A stretch of DNA of 64,000 nucleotides from Dinoroseobacter shibae DFL 12 = DSM 16493 (GCF_000018145.1 NC_009952.1:501501-565500); one strand, 5' to 3'. Positions 1-9,138 are shown, counted from the stretch's first letter. Made by a program: numbers and translations. Notes: a model not told the origin generated them from the letters alone.

Positions 1-649
1 GGTTGGCCTGAAGAGCCGCGCGTGCCTGGTTGGCATTGGCATTCGCGATCGGATTGTCGAGCGTGCCGATCCGCGCTTCTTCGGTGATGCCTGGATTGGC
101 AGTTTTCACTTCTTCCCAGGCCGCGTGGCGGCGGTCGAGCGGCGCGATGCCCGGGACGTAGACATAGCCAGCGGCAAAGCTGTCGCCATTGTCCTTGATC
201 GCCTGTTCCAGAGCCAACTTGCCGAGCAGATAATCGGACTGCTCGACCTGCGGAATAGCCGCGTTCTCGACATTCACGTCGAACGCCACAACCTTGATCC
301 CCGCATCCACCGCGCGCTGTGCGGCTTCCCGCATGGATTCCGTGAGACCGTGCTGGATGATGATCCCGTCCACGCCAAGCGCGATGGCCTGGTCGACCAT
401 GTCTGCCTGCAAGGCGGCATCCTGGCGACTGTCGAACACGCGCAGGTTCACACCAAGTGCCGCGGCCTGCGTTTCGACGCCTGACAGGTAGGCCTGGAAG
501 AAATCGCCGGTGGACAGGTAGCGCACCAGCGCGATAGTGACCTCTTCGGGAGTGTCCAATGGGGCAGGTGCCTCCTGCGCGGTTGCGGCGCCCGCGCCAA
601 GCGCAAGACTTGCCGCACTTGCAAAGGCCATGAAGTGACGTCTCAGCAT
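1..649 (-). CDS. Sugar ABC transporter substrate-binding protein (C-terminus cut by window edge)
   Basis: Periplasmic sugar-binding protein of the ribose/CUT2 class (Peripla_BP_4 fold); the first 216 codons are visible and the C-terminus lies beyond the left edge. The start at 649 is preceded by GGAGG and gives a signal peptide (MLRRHFMAFASAASLALGAG, cleavage near ATAQ-EA). The mature part begins with the usual beta strand (EEVTIALVRY) and contains QAALQADMVDQAIALGVDGI and KVVAFDVNV, typical of RbsB-like proteins. It is the last gene of a minus-strand ATPase-permease-binding protein operon divergent from mtnK/mtnA, so a 5-deoxy- or 5-methylthio-pentose is the inferred ligand. The fold is clear; the ligand is inference. 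Confidence 0.88.
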   Translation of the reverse strand, partial: MLRRHFMAFASAASLALGAGAATAQEAPAPLDTPEEVTIALVRYLSTGDFFQAYLSGVETQAAALGVNLRVFDSRQDAALQADMVDQAIALGVDGIIIQHGLTESMREAAQRAVDAGIKVVAFDVNVENAAIPQVEQSDYLLGKLALEQAIKDNGDSFAAGYVYVPGIAPLDRRHAAWEEVKTANPGITEEARIGTLDNPIANANANQARAALQAN

Positions 650-674
650 ATCGAGTCCTCCCTATCGCTGATGA

Positions 675-1685
675 TCAATGCCCCGGGCCGCTGCGGCGCG
701 AGGACAGGTAGAAAGTGAAGACAAGGGCGGCGACCAGGACCGCGCCCTTGACGAAATCCTGCGTGTAGTAGGGCGCGTTCATCATCGTCATACCCTGCAG
801 CAGGATGCCCACGAAAAGCGCGCCCATGGCGGTGCCGAAAGCGTTGGGTCGGGCTGCGCCCAGAACCGCGAACCCTATCAACGCGGCCGCCACGGAATCG
901 AGCAGCAGGTTGTTGCCGCTGGCAATGTCGCCCCGTCCCAGACGGGCAGCCAGCAGGATACCCCCGATGGACGCGGTTACGCCCGAGATCATGTAGGCCG
1001 CGATCTTGTAGCGGTTGACCGGGGTGCCGACGAGACCGGCGGCGCGTTCATTGGACCCGATGGCGTACATCAATCGTCCATGCCGGGTGAAGCCCAGAAA
1101 CAGCCAGATCAAAACGGCGATCCCGACAAAGATCACCACCGGCATCGGCAGCAGGCGCTCGATAACCACATCGAACCGGTGACGCCCCAGCCAGAGGAAG
1201 GCCGCCGAAAAGGTGCCCTCGGCCACGGTACCATCGGACAGGGTCATCCCCGTAGCGATGGAATTACCCTGGGTCGGAATGCGTTGCAGACCGATCAGCA
1301 GAAACATCATGCCCAGCGTCGCCAGCAGATCGGGCACCCGGAATTTCACGATCAGCAATCCGTTGATGAACCCGACCAGGGCCCCCATCGCGAGGCATAA
1401 CAGAACCGCGACGATTGCCGGGTGTTCGAGGATCACCATGGAATAGGCCGACAGCATCAGCGCCGATGTCGCCACCGCGCCGATTGACAAGTCAAATCCG
1501 CCGACCACCAGGGTGCAGGTCACCCCAAGGGCAAGAATACCGGTGATCGCCACGGATTGCAGCACGAAGGCCGCCGACAAAGGCCCGAGGAAGCCCGGCG
1601 CGGCGAGACTGAAATACACGATCAACCCGAACAGGAGCATCAGGAAGCCATAGCGAATGGCGATGTCGAGAAGTCGGTCGTTCAT
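675..1685 (-). CDS. Sugar ABC transporter permease (CUT2/RbsC-like)
   Basis: Inner-membrane permease of 336 aa with about eight to ten hydrophobic segments, in the BPD_transp_2 family (RbsC, XylH, AraH). The family signature region is visible in VVGGFDLSIGAVATSALMLS and in the cytoplasmic loop GSNERAAGLVGTPVNRYKIA that contacts the ATPase. The ATG at 1685 overlaps the ATPase stop by 4 bp (ATGA), which fixes the start and implies translational coupling. A longer in-frame reading upstream exists but only repeats ATPase DNA in another frame. A single permease would act as a homodimer. Substrate is inferred from the neighbouring mtnK-mtnA-aldolase operon. Confidence 0.92.
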   Translation of the reverse strand: MNDRLLDIAIRYGFLMLLFGLIVYFSLAAPGFLGPLSAAFVLQSVAITGILALGVTCTLVVGGFDLSIGAVATSALMLSAYSMVILEHPAIVAVLLCLAMGALVGFINGLLIVKFRVPDLLATLGMMFLLIGLQRIPTQGNSIATGMTLSDGTVAEGTFSAAFLWLGRHRFDVVIERLLPMPVVIFVGIAVLIWLFLGFTRHGRLMYAIGSNERAAGLVGTPVNRYKIAAYMISGVTASIGGILLAARLGRGDIASGNNLLLDSVAAALIGFAVLGAARPNAFGTAMGALFVGILLQGMTMMNAPYYTQDFVKGAVLVAALVFTFYLSSRRSGPGH

Positions 1686-3199
1686 GGAGATGTGCCTGTC
1701 ACGGTCGATGTGGCCCCCGAGATATCCGCGACAAGCGCGGCGAGGTCGATGTTCCGGTTCGTGTGTTCGCCGACGATTGCGCCTTCGCTCATCACTACGA
1801 TCCGGTCGGCGATCTCGAGTGCCTCGTCGATTTCCGCTAGAAACACGAGGGTGGCGCGTCCTTGGGTGGTGGCGCGAATATGGTGACCGATGTCGCGGCG
1901 CGCGCCGATATCCACGCCTTGGAAGGGCTCGTCGAGCAATAGGACCTGCGCGGGCTCCAGCAACCAGCGGGCGATCATCACTTTCTGCTGGTTGCCGCCG
2001 GACAATGTGCCGATGCCGTCCCTGACGGATTGGCACACGATACCCAGCCGGTCCACCATGCCTTGCGCGGTGCCGCGCTGTTGGCGAGATTTCAGGAACG
2101 ACCCGACGCTCATACCCTGCAGAAACGGCAGGGTCATGTTGTCGGCAATATCGAATGCCGGGATCACGGCGTTGGTGCCACGGTCCTTGGGGGACATGAA
2201 CACACCCTGTGCAATTGCATCTTTGACCGAACGCGGGCTGTAGTCCTTTCCCTTGATACGAATGCTCCCCCGTATTGGCCTCGCGATGCCAAAGAGGATC
2301 TCGGCGAGGCGGCTCTTGCCGCTACCCAGCAATCCGACCAGGGCGACAACTTCGCCGTCATGGGCGGTCAAGGTGATCGGGGAGGCACCTTCGAACAACT
2401 GCAGATTTTTGATTTCCAGTACCGGATGTGTGCCTTGCCGCACCTCGGCGTCGACCTCGGTCATGCGGTGGCCCAGCATCGCCGTCACGGCGGCTTCAAG
2501 GTCGAGCGGTTCAGTCTCGAAAACACCTGAAATCATGCCGTCGCGCATGACCACGATGCGGTCTGCGATGCGGCGAATATCCGACATTCGGTGCGAGATA
2601 TACAGGATCGCCACGCCCTGAGCGCGCAGGCGGTCTATCAGCTCGAACAGCCGGTCCGCTTCGGTCGCCGAGAGCGATGAGGTCGGTTCGTCGAGGATCA
2701 GAACCTTGGGCGCGCGGGCCATGGCACGGGCGATGGCGATCATTTGCCGGTCGGCGACGGACAGGTCAGACACCCGGGCCCTCAGGTTCACCTCGATACC
2801 CATCGCGGCGGCCACCTTGGCTGCCTCGGTACGCAGGTGGCGCTCGCGCACGAAAAGGCCATGAGAGTGTTCCGCCAACCGGTCCAGCATCAGGTTGTTC
2901 GCCACATCGAGATCGGGGATTACGCCGTCGTCGATGGATTGGTGGACCGTCACGACCCCCTGCCGGATCGCGTCGGCGGCATCCTCGGGGTCGAACGCGT
3001 TCGTAGCAAGGCGCATGGTGCCGCCATCGGCGCGGTGTTGGCCGCATATCACTTTCACCAGCGTGGATTTTCCAGCGCCGTTCGCGCCCATCAGAACAGT
3101 CACGGACCCTGGATCCAGAGTCAGGTCGATGCCGCGTAATACGTTGTTCTTGCCAAACGATTTTTGCAAACCGTTCACTATGAGCGCATGATCAGCCAC
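1682..3199 (-). CDS. Sugar ABC transporter ATP-binding protein, double NBD (CUT2)
   Basis: Cytoplasmic ATPase of 505 aa with two nucleotide-binding domains, as in RbsA/MglA. NBD1 has Walker A GANGAGKST near residue 38, the CUT2-type signature LSVADRQ and Walker B LILDEP. NBD2 has the usual modified Walker A (GLLGSGKSR), signature LSGGNQQ and an intact Walker B LLLDEP. I chose the GTG at 3199 because GGAGGAG lies just upstream and the protein then begins at the conserved ALIVNGLQKSFG segment; the reading frame stays open further upstream into the promoter region. First gene of the operon, reading away from mtnK across a 130-bp control region. Confidence 0.92.
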   Translation of the reverse strand: MADHALIVNGLQKSFGKNNVLRGIDLTLDPGSVTVLMGANGAGKSTLVKVICGQHRADGGTMRLATNAFDPEDAADAIRQGVVTVHQSIDDGVIPDLDVANNLMLDRLAEHSHGLFVRERHLRTEAAKVAAAMGIEVNLRARVSDLSVADRQMIAIARAMARAPKVLILDEPTSSLSATEADRLFELIDRLRAQGVAILYISHRMSDIRRIADRIVVMRDGMISGVFETEPLDLEAAVTAMLGHRMTEVDAEVRQGTHPVLEIKNLQLFEGASPITLTAHDGEVVALVGLLGSGKSRLAEILFGIARPIRGSIRIKGKDYSPRSVKDAIAQGVFMSPKDRGTNAVIPAFDIADNMTLPFLQGMSVGSFLKSRQQRGTAQGMVDRLGIVCQSVRDGIGTLSGGNQQKVMIARWLLEPAQVLLLDEPFQGVDIGARRDIGHHIRATTQGRATLVFLAEIDEALEIADRIVVMSEGAIVGEHTNRNIDLAALVADISGATSTVTGTSP

Positions 3200-3247
3200 G
3201 CGTCTCCTCCCCCGTGTCGCGCGACGGTAGGCGGGCGTGAATACATT

Positions 3248-3264
3248 TGTCAAATAATTTGACA
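3248..3264. promoter_or_regulatory. 17-bp palindromic operator candidate between ABC operon and mtnK
   Basis: Perfect inverted repeat TGTCAAAT-A-ATTTGACA in the 130-bp region between two divergent operons. It is AT-rich in otherwise GC-rich DNA and contains TTGACA on the plus strand (3259-3264), which could be the -35 element of the mtnK promoter; the palindrome gives the complementary element on the other strand. Its position suits a single repressor controlling both operons. The SorC-type regulator encoded within the mtn operon is the obvious candidate. The symmetry is seen directly; the binding protein is inference. Confidence 0.6.
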
Positions 3265-3329
3265 TAAGTATAAACTGAGGACTACGCACAACTCGACAGC
3301 GCGTCAGAGCAACCGAGGGGAGGCCGCCT

Positions 3330-4589
3330 ATGGGCGCAGGCACGGCGTATGAAGCTTTAACCGTGGAGACACTGCCAGAGCGGCTCCGGGGCGTCTCGGC
3401 GCTCGCGTCCCGTGTGGGAAATGATCCGGGGGCTTGGCAGGTGGAAGAGGTCGGAGATGGCAATCTCAACCTCGTTTTCATCGTCAGTGGCCCCAGCGGA
3501 AAAGTGATCGTCAAGCAGGCGCTGCCCTATGTCCGTCTGGTTGGGGACAGTTGGCCGTTGCCTCTCTATCGCGCTTATTTCGAGTATCACGCGCTGACGC
3601 GGCAGGCCGCACGCGACCCGGGCGCGGTGCCGACGGTGTACCATTTCGACGAGGCGCAGGCGCTGATCATCATGGAATACCTGTCCCCCCATGTGATCTT
3701 GCGGCGCAAGCTGATCGCCGGGGAGCATGTCGCGGGGCTGGCCGCGTTTCTGGGCCGGTTTTGTGCCCGAACAGCGTTTCGTGGATCCGAGCTGTCGATG
3801 CCGAGCCCCGAAAAGAAGGCTGATGTCGCCCTGTTTGCAGGGAATGTGGAGATCCCAGCCATCACAGAGGCTCTGGTCTTTACCGACCCGTATTTCGATG
3901 CCGAGATGAACAGTCACACTGAAGGACTTGAACCGGTCATCGCCAGGTTGCGCGCCGATGTCGGCTTGAAGGTCAAGGTGCAGCAAGCGCTGCAACGCTT
4001 CGTGTCGAACACCGAAACGATGGTCCATGGCGACCTGCATTCCGGCTCGATCATGTCCACCGACAGCGATAGCCGCGTGATTGACCCGGAGTTTGTACAA
4101 TACGGGCCGCTCGGCTTCGATATCGGGATGCTCTGCGCCAACTTCCTGATGGCCTATTTCAGCCAGCCCGCCCATCGCGGTGAAGACCTTGCGACCTATC
4201 AAGAGTGGATCCTCAGCGTGATTGCGGACACCTGTTCCGTCTTTGAAGCCGAGTTCCGCGATCTGTGGCGCAGCGAGCGGACAGGCATACTCTATCCCCA
4301 AACCTTGTTCGAGGATCAGGGGCAGGACAGCACTCCGGCCTGTGATGCCGTTTTGGCAGAGATTTGGCGCGATGCCTGGGCGGTGTGCGGGATCGAGATG
4401 CATCGACGGTGCCTCTCGCTGGCGCATAATGCCGATTTCGAGGACATCGCGGATGTGCGGGTGCGCGCACCGCTGGAGGCGCGCAATCTGCTGATGGGGG
4501 CCGAGTTGATCCATTCGGCCGCAACGCTTGCCGATGCAAAGGCCGTCTGCGCCCTTGCGCGGGACTTCAATAGAAAGGACGTCCTATGA
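3330..4589 (+). CDS. mtnK: S-methyl-5-thioribose kinase
   Basis: Phosphorylates 5-methylthioribose (or 5-deoxyribose) at C1 using ATP, in the cytoplasm. The 419-aa length matches MtnK, and the aminoglycoside-phosphotransferase/kinase fold is visible: a glycine-rich loop ([11 protein letters not shown], about residues 43-53), Lys in [11 protein letters not shown], the catalytic loop [10 protein letters not shown] and the metal-binding DPEF in place of DFG, then GPLGFDIG. The next gene is mtnA, overlapping by 4 bp, which is the next enzyme of the route. No MTA phosphorylase or nucleosidase gene is nearby, so with the importer alongside the substrate probably comes from outside the cell. Whether the natural substrate is methylthioribose or deoxyribose cannot be told from sequence. 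Confidence 0.9.
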   Translation: MGAGTAYEALTVETLPERLRGVSALASRVGNDPGAWQVEEVGDGNLNLVFIVSGPSGKVIVKQALPYVRLVGDSWPLPLYRAYFEYHALTRQAARDPGAVPTVYHFDEAQALIIMEYLSPHVILRRKLIAGEHVAGLAAFLGRFCARTAFRGSELSMPSPEKKADVALFAGNVEIPAITEALVFTDPYFDAEMNSHTEGLEPVIARLRADVGLKVKVQQALQRFVSNTETMVHGDLHSGSIMSTDSDSRVIDPEFVQYGPLGFDIGMLCANFLMAYFSQPAHRGEDLATYQEWILSVIADTCSVFEAEFRDLWRSERTGILYPQTLFEDQGQDSTPACDAVLAEIWRDAWAVCGIEMHRRCLSLAHNADFEDIADVRVRAPLEARNLLMGAELIHSAATLADAKAVCALARDFNRKDVL

Positions 4590-5689
4590 AAATCGACGGC
4601 ACACACTACCGTTCCTTGTGGTGGAACCACGAACAAAACGTTCTCGAAATTATCGACCAACGCTGGTTGCCCCATGACTTTCGCGTCGTTCCGGTCGCCA
4701 CGATGCAGGATTTCGCGGATGCGATCTACCAGATGCGCGTGCGCGGTGCGCCCCTGATAGGGGCTACGGCGGCTTACGGCATGGCGCTAGCCATGGCCGA
4801 GGACCCCTCGGATGCGAATATGGATGCGGCTTGGAGCTTTCTGGAGAAAACCCGCCCTACGGCGATCAACCTGCGCTGGGCGCTGGATCGTTGCCGCGCT
4901 GCGCTGCGTCCATTGCCCCAAGCTGATCGGGCCGCTGCCGCCCTGACGCTGGCCCATGACATCGCGGACGAAGATGTCGAAATCAATCGCCGGATCGGGG
5001 AGCACGGGCTTGCCCTGATCCGCGAAATCGCCGCCTGCAAGCCCGAAGGCGAACCGGTGCGATTGCTCACCCATTGCAACGCCGGCTGGCTGGCCACGGT
5101 GGATTGGGGCACTGCGACCAGTCCCATGTATCACGCCCATGATGCGGGTGTCCCCTTGCAGGTCTGGGTCGATGAGACACGCCCCCGCAACCAAGGGGCG
5201 CTGACCGCATGGGAGCTGGGCAAACACGGCGTGCCGCACACCTACATCACCGACAACGCGGGCGGTCACCTGATGCAGCACGGCCTCGTGGACATGGTGA
5301 TAACCGGCACCGACCGTACCACCCGCCAGGGCGACGTGTGCAACAAGATCGGCACTTACCTCAAGGCGCTGGCGGCGCGGGATAACGGCGTGCCGTTCTA
5401 TGTGGCGCTGCCCTCGCCGACGATCGACTGGACTGTCAGGGACGGCGTGGCCGAGATCCCGATCGAAGAACGCGACGCCTTCGAGGTGACCCACGTGCAA
5501 GGTATCACCGGGACCGGTGAGATCGGCATGGTGCAGGTCACACCCGACGGTACAAGTGGCGGTAACCCGGCCTTCGACGTGACGCCGAACCGGCTGGTTA
5601 CGGGGCTCATTACCGAACGTGGTGTGTGCAACGCATCCGCAGAGGGATTGGCGAGTCTGTTCCCCGAGTTCTCCAAGGCAGCCGAATAG
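4586..5689 (+). CDS. mtnA: S-methyl-5-thioribose-1-phosphate isomerase
   Basis: Converts the aldose 1-phosphate made by MtnK to the ketose, 5-methylthioribulose 1-phosphate (or the 5-deoxy analogue). The protein has 367 aa and is related to the eIF2B alpha/beta/delta family. Visible motifs are [13 protein letters not shown] (about 53-65), the catalytic Cys164 in THCNAG, and Asp243 in TGTDR followed by [10 protein letters not shown]. The ATG overlaps the mtnK stop (ATGA). Paralogues acting in 5-deoxyribose salvage are members of the same family, so the exact 5-substituent is open. Confidence 0.93.
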   Translation: MKIDGTHYRSLWWNHEQNVLEIIDQRWLPHDFRVVPVATMQDFADAIYQMRVRGAPLIGATAAYGMALAMAEDPSDANMDAAWSFLEKTRPTAINLRWALDRCRAALRPLPQADRAAAALTLAHDIADEDVEINRRIGEHGLALIREIAACKPEGEPVRLLTHCNAGWLATVDWGTATSPMYHAHDAGVPLQVWVDETRPRNQGALTAWELGKHGVPHTYITDNAGGHLMQHGLVDMVITGTDRTTRQGDVCNKIGTYLKALAARDNGVPFYVALPSPTIDWTVRDGVAEIPIEERDAFEVTHVQGITGTGEIGMVQVTPDGTSGGNPAFDVTPNRLVTGLITERGVCNASAEGLASLFPEFSKAAE

Positions 5690-5692
5690 CTC

Positions 5693-6706
5693 GTGCCCCT
5701 TTCGGTCAGTCCTCTCGGCAAGCTGAAAGGCGGCGCTGCGGACCCGATGCGAATGGCATCGCGTGACGACGCCCTGTTTGTCGAAGCGGCATGGCTCTAC
5801 TACCATGACGGGTTGAACCAGACCGAAATTGCCGAACGTATGCGGATCAGCCGCGCATCGGTGGTGAACTACCTTAATGAAGCCCGCACGAGGGGCTGGG
5901 TGCGGGTGCATCTCGACAGCGATGTTTTCCGAGGGCACCGCCTGGCGGCAGAGCTTTGTGCGCTCTTTGGGCTGACCGATGCCTTGGTTGTGCCGGACGA
6001 TCCGCTCGATCCCGAAGGAGCCGCGGCCAGCGTCGCACGGGTGACCCGGACCGCGGCGGACTGGCTGCCACGTTTGCTGGAGCCGGGCGACCGTTTGGGG
6101 GTGTCCTGGGGGGCGACCATTTATCAGATGGCGCAGCAGGTGCCTAACGCCCCGGTACCCGATCTGAGGGTCATTCAACTTCTGGGGTCACGTCCCGCGG
6201 CACTCGGATTTGCCGCCGAGGCTTGCACGGCGATGTTGGCGCAACGTCTGGGGGGGGAATGCATCAACTTGCATGTGCCCCTCGTACTCTCGAACAAAGC
6301 GCTGCGCGATGCTTTGTGCGACGAGCCGGTGGTCCGGGAACAGCTGGAGGCGCTGGCGAGTTGCAACAAGACGGTGCTGGCTTGTGGGACCTGTGATGCC
6401 GACGCGCATGTGGTGCGGAGCGGTATCGTGACCTCGGACAGTATCTCGGACTACCGCGCCAAAGGCGCAGTTGGCGTGATCTGCGGACGCCTGATCGACG
6501 TTAAGGGACAACCGGTGGTGGCCGAGGTCGAGGACCGCATGATCGGAGTGACTCTTGATCAGATGCGAGGCAAGGACATGGCGCTTTTGGTTGCCGCAGG
6601 ACCGGGGCGCGCAGCTCCGGCAAAGGCCGCAATCAAGGGGGGATTTGTCACCCATCTGGTAACCAGCAAGCGCATCGCAGAAGACCTGTTGGAGACGGCA
6701 CCATGA
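5693..6706 (+). CDS. SorC/DeoR-type sugar-binding transcriptional regulator
   Basis: DNA-binding regulator of up to 337 aa. An N-terminal helix-turn-helix (about residues 32-60: YYHDGLNQTEIAERMRISRA) is followed by the SorC effector domain related to sugar-phosphate isomerases (GDRLGVSWGATIYQ, LLGSRP, VICGRLID). Such proteins normally sense a phosphorylated intermediate of their own pathway. The GTG at 5693 follows the mtnA stop closely; an ATG at 5747 with AAAGGCGG upstream is an equally plausible start and removes a poorly conserved-looking N-terminus. Lying between mtnA and the aldolase, with a 4-bp overlap to the latter, it probably controls this operon and the divergent importer. Confidence 0.88.
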   Translation: MPLSVSPLGKLKGGAADPMRMASRDDALFVEAAWLYYHDGLNQTEIAERMRISRASVVNYLNEARTRGWVRVHLDSDVFRGHRLAAELCALFGLTDALVVPDDPLDPEGAAASVARVTRTAADWLPRLLEPGDRLGVSWGATIYQMAQQVPNAPVPDLRVIQLLGSRPAALGFAAEACTAMLAQRLGGECINLHVPLVLSNKALRDALCDEPVVREQLEALASCNKTVLACGTCDADAHVVRSGIVTSDSISDYRAKGAVGVICGRLIDVKGQPVVAEVEDRMIGVTLDQMRGKDMALLVAAGPGRAAPAKAAIKGGFVTHLVTSKRIAEDLLETAP

Positions 6707-7398
6707 CACCTGCAACCCCGCTGCCAGATACGACCGCCACGCGGCAGGCGCTGATCGATGCTTGCCTCTGGATGAACGCACGACATCTCAACCAGGGGAC
6801 GTCAGGCAATATTTCGGCGCGTATCGCCAGCGGTATCCTGATCACCCCGTCGGGTGTGCCCTATGAATACCTGACACCCGACGCTTTGGTCACGATCCCG
6901 CTGGACGGATTGCCCGACAGCAACGGTGCGCAACCATCATCTGAATGGCCGTTTCATCAGGGAATGCACCAGGCGCGCCCGGACATGCCGGTGGTGCTGC
7001 ATGCGCATCCGCCCTATTGCAGCGTCCTTGCAGTGCAGCGCCGATCGATCCCGGCCTGCCACTACATGATCGCAGCCTTCGGCGGCAATGATGTGCCCCT
7101 TGCCGATTACGCACTTTTCGGCAGCCCTGAACTGTGCGCAAACATGGCACGCATCATGGCCGACCGTCATGGGTGCCTAATGGCCAATCACGGCGCGACG
7201 GTCCTAGGCGAAACCGTCGACAAGGCTCGCTGGCGGCTGGAAGAGCTCGAGACACTGGCACGCACCTACCTGTTCAGCAGCATAGGGGGCGCGCCGCATA
7301 TCCTGTCGGATGCCGAGATTGCTGAAGTCATGGTGGCTTTCTCAAGTTACGGGCCACGTCATCCCGAAGAGCGGAACGGGGAGGGAGAGAGATCATGA
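6703..7398 (+). CDS. Class II aldolase (fuculose-phosphate-aldolase type), likely DHAP-shunt aldolase
   Basis: Zinc aldolase of 231 aa in the class II aldolase/adducin family. Visible are the phosphate-binding GTSGNISAR (about 31-39) and TPSGVPYEYL, the catalytic acid region SSEWPFHQGMHQ, the metal ligands in HAHPPY, and NHGATVLG. Between MtnA and the reductase it should cleave 5-methylthioribulose 1-phosphate (or 5-deoxyribulose 1-phosphate) to DHAP and methylthioacetaldehyde (or acetaldehyde), the reaction of Ald2 in the DHAP shunt. MtnB dehydratase shares the fold, but the FucA-like pattern and the absence of mtnC/mtnD beside it favour an aldolase. Start overlaps the regulator stop (ATGA). 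Confidence 0.82.
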   Translation: MTPATPLPDTTATRQALIDACLWMNARHLNQGTSGNISARIASGILITPSGVPYEYLTPDALVTIPLDGLPDSNGAQPSSEWPFHQGMHQARPDMPVVLHAHPPYCSVLAVQRRSIPACHYMIAAFGGNDVPLADYALFGSPELCANMARIMADRHGCLMANHGATVLGETVDKARWRLEELETLARTYLFSSIGGAPHILSDAEIAEVMVAFSSYGPRHPEERNGEGERS

Positions 7399-8474
7399 AA
7401 TATCGAACGCTGGGTCGGAGCGGTCTGAAGATTTCGGTCATTACTATGGGGACCTTCACTTTCGGCGGGCGCGGTGATTTCGGCCGCACGGCCAGCCAGG
7501 ATGTAGCCGACGCGCGACGCCTCGTAGACAGTTGCATCGACCACGGCGTCAACCTGTTCGACACGGCGAACATGTACTCCACCGGGCTGTCCGAAGAGAT
7601 CCTCGGCGAGGTTTTGGAAGGCCGATATGACGATATCCTCGTGACCTCCAAGGCGCGTATGCCCATCGGCGATGGTCCGAACGACGAAGGTGTCTCGCGC
7701 TGGCACCTGATCCGGGAATGCGAGCGTTCCCTCAAGCGGCTGCGCACCGACCATATCGACATCTACTACATGCACGAATGGGATGGTCTGACCCCTGTCG
7801 AGGAAAAGATGGAGGCCCTCGATACCCTGATCCGGCACGGCAAGATCCGCTATGCAGGCTGTTCCAACTATTCGGCCTGGCATGTGATGAAATCGCTGGC
7901 CGCTGCGCCGCGCCATTCCAGCCGCTTCGTCACTCAGCAAATTCACTACACGATCGAGGCGCGCGAAGCGGAATACGAGCTTCTGCCCCTGTCGGTCGAC
8001 CAAGGGCTGGGGGTTCTGGTCTGGTCGCCTCTGGCGGCCGGGCTGTTGTCGGGCAAACACCGTCGCGGGAGGCAGGCGCCCGAAGGCTCGCGGCAGGCCG
8101 AGGGCTGGAACGAGCCTCCGATCCGCGACATGGAAAGGCTCTGGAGCATCGTCGATGTGTTGGTTGAGATCGCCGAGGCCCATCAGGTCGAGGCAGCCCA
8201 GATCGCCCTGGCCTGGTTGCTGACCCGGCCTGCGGTAGCGTCCCTGGTCGTCGGCGGGCGGACGGTCGATCAGTTCGAGCGCAACTTCCGCGCGGTCGAT
8301 GTCGTCCTGTCTGAGGATGAATTGAAGCGTCTTAACGATGTCAGTCGCCTTCCGCTGGTCTATCCGTACTGGCACCAGCACAACTTCGCCCGCCCGCGGT
8401 TCAGCCCCGCCGACCAGGCGTTGCATGCCGATTACCCGGACCGCCATTATGGCGGCGAAGACCCATTGGTCTGA
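7395..8474 (+). CDS. Aldo/keto reductase
   Basis: NADPH-dependent oxidoreductase of 359 aa with a TIM-barrel AKR fold, closest in look to the voltage-gated K-channel beta-like/YghZ group. The catalytic tetrad is present: Asp56 and Tyr61 (FDTANMYSTG), Lys86 (VTSKAR) and His127 (YYMHEWD). The barrel end VVGGRTVDQFERN carries the cofactor phosphate-binding loop. It overlaps the aldolase gene by 4 bp, so it likely reduces the aldehyde released by that enzyme, for example methylthioacetaldehyde to methylthioethanol. The specific substrate is inference. Confidence 0.88.
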   Translation: MKYRTLGRSGLKISVITMGTFTFGGRGDFGRTASQDVADARRLVDSCIDHGVNLFDTANMYSTGLSEEILGEVLEGRYDDILVTSKARMPIGDGPNDEGVSRWHLIRECERSLKRLRTDHIDIYYMHEWDGLTPVEEKMEALDTLIRHGKIRYAGCSNYSAWHVMKSLAAAPRHSSRFVTQQIHYTIEAREAEYELLPLSVDQGLGVLVWSPLAAGLLSGKHRRGRQAPEGSRQAEGWNEPPIRDMERLWSIVDVLVEIAEAHQVEAAQIALAWLLTRPAVASLVVGGRTVDQFERNFRAVDVVLSEDELKRLNDVSRLPLVYPYWHQHNFARPRFSPADQALHADYPDRHYGGEDPLV

Positions 8475-8557
8475 GTGGCGAAGGCCTTGTGTGAACCCGT
8501 TTCGCCACGGCGCGCTCCTTGGGCGGGTGTTGCCAAGAGAGGGCTGGGGATGACACG

Positions 8558-9109
8558 TTGAGCCGCAGGTTTATCTTGCTGACCGGGTGCTCTGGTGGTG
8601 GAAAATCAACACTCCTGCAATCGCTGAGCGCCAAGGGTTTCGCCACCGTGGAAGAACCGGGTCGACGCATCGTCGCAGATGAAATTGCCAAGGGTGGCAC
8701 TGCTTTGCCTTGGTTGGACATGGGGGCGTTCGCGCGGCGCGCCGTCGAGATGGCGCAATCGGATCTGCAACGGGCTACGGAGCATGAGGGTCTTGTATTC
8801 TTCGACCGGGGCATCTTCGACGCCGCGGTCGCGTTGGAGCATTCGGGCGGCCCGTCCATCCGGGAGACACTGGGTGCGGCCCGTGCCTATGCGGGCCGTG
8901 TTTTCGTGGTGCCGCCGTGGGAAGAGATCTTTGGCCAAGACGCCGAGCGCCGGCACCATTTCAACGCGGCGGTGCAGGAGTATCATCGTATAACGGACGC
9001 TCTGGACGCGTTGGGATACGATGGACGGGTCTTGCCGCGCGTGTCTGTGCGCGACCGGGTCGAGATGGTTCTGCAAGGCTGCACCGGGCGGTCGGCGAGA
9101 TCGCCCTGA
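8558..9109 (+). CDS. AAA-type P-loop ATPase/kinase-like protein
   Basis: Predicted 183-aa protein with an N-terminal P-loop (LLTGCSGGGKST) and a Walker-B-like segment GLVFFDRGIFD, followed by an adenylate-kinase-like lid region; this is the AAA_28 architecture of small predicted ATPases. Role unknown. The likely start is TTG at 8558, placing the P-loop near residue 10; an in-frame TTG at 8519 would add 13 residues. It lies 83 bp after the reductase, outside the overlapping gene chain, so membership of the mtn operon is uncertain. It converges on dhaL. Confidence 0.72.
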   Translation: MSRRFILLTGCSGGGKSTLLQSLSAKGFATVEEPGRRIVADEIAKGGTALPWLDMGAFARRAVEMAQSDLQRATEHEGLVFFDRGIFDAAVALEHSGGPSIRETLGAARAYAGRVFVVPPWEEIFGQDAERRHHFNAAVQEYHRITDALDALGYDGRVLPRVSVRDRVEMVLQGCTGRSARSP

Positions 9110-9122
9110 TGCCCTGAGCGCC

Positions 9123-9138
9123 AGGCGCCCTAGCGCCT
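9123..9138. terminator. Short hairpin between convergent ATPase and dhaL genes
   Basis: AGGCGC-CCTA-GCGCCT forms a 6-bp GC-rich stem in the 27-bp gap and touches the dhaL stop codon. Only a weak T-rich tail (ATTTGT) follows on the plus strand. A possible bidirectional terminator. Confidence 0.4.

Noticed and set aside
6703-7398. MtnB methylthioribulose-phosphate dehydratase as identity
   Set aside because: Same fold, but the HAHPPY and NHGATVLG pattern and the gene set without mtnC/mtnD fit a fuculose-type aldolase better.
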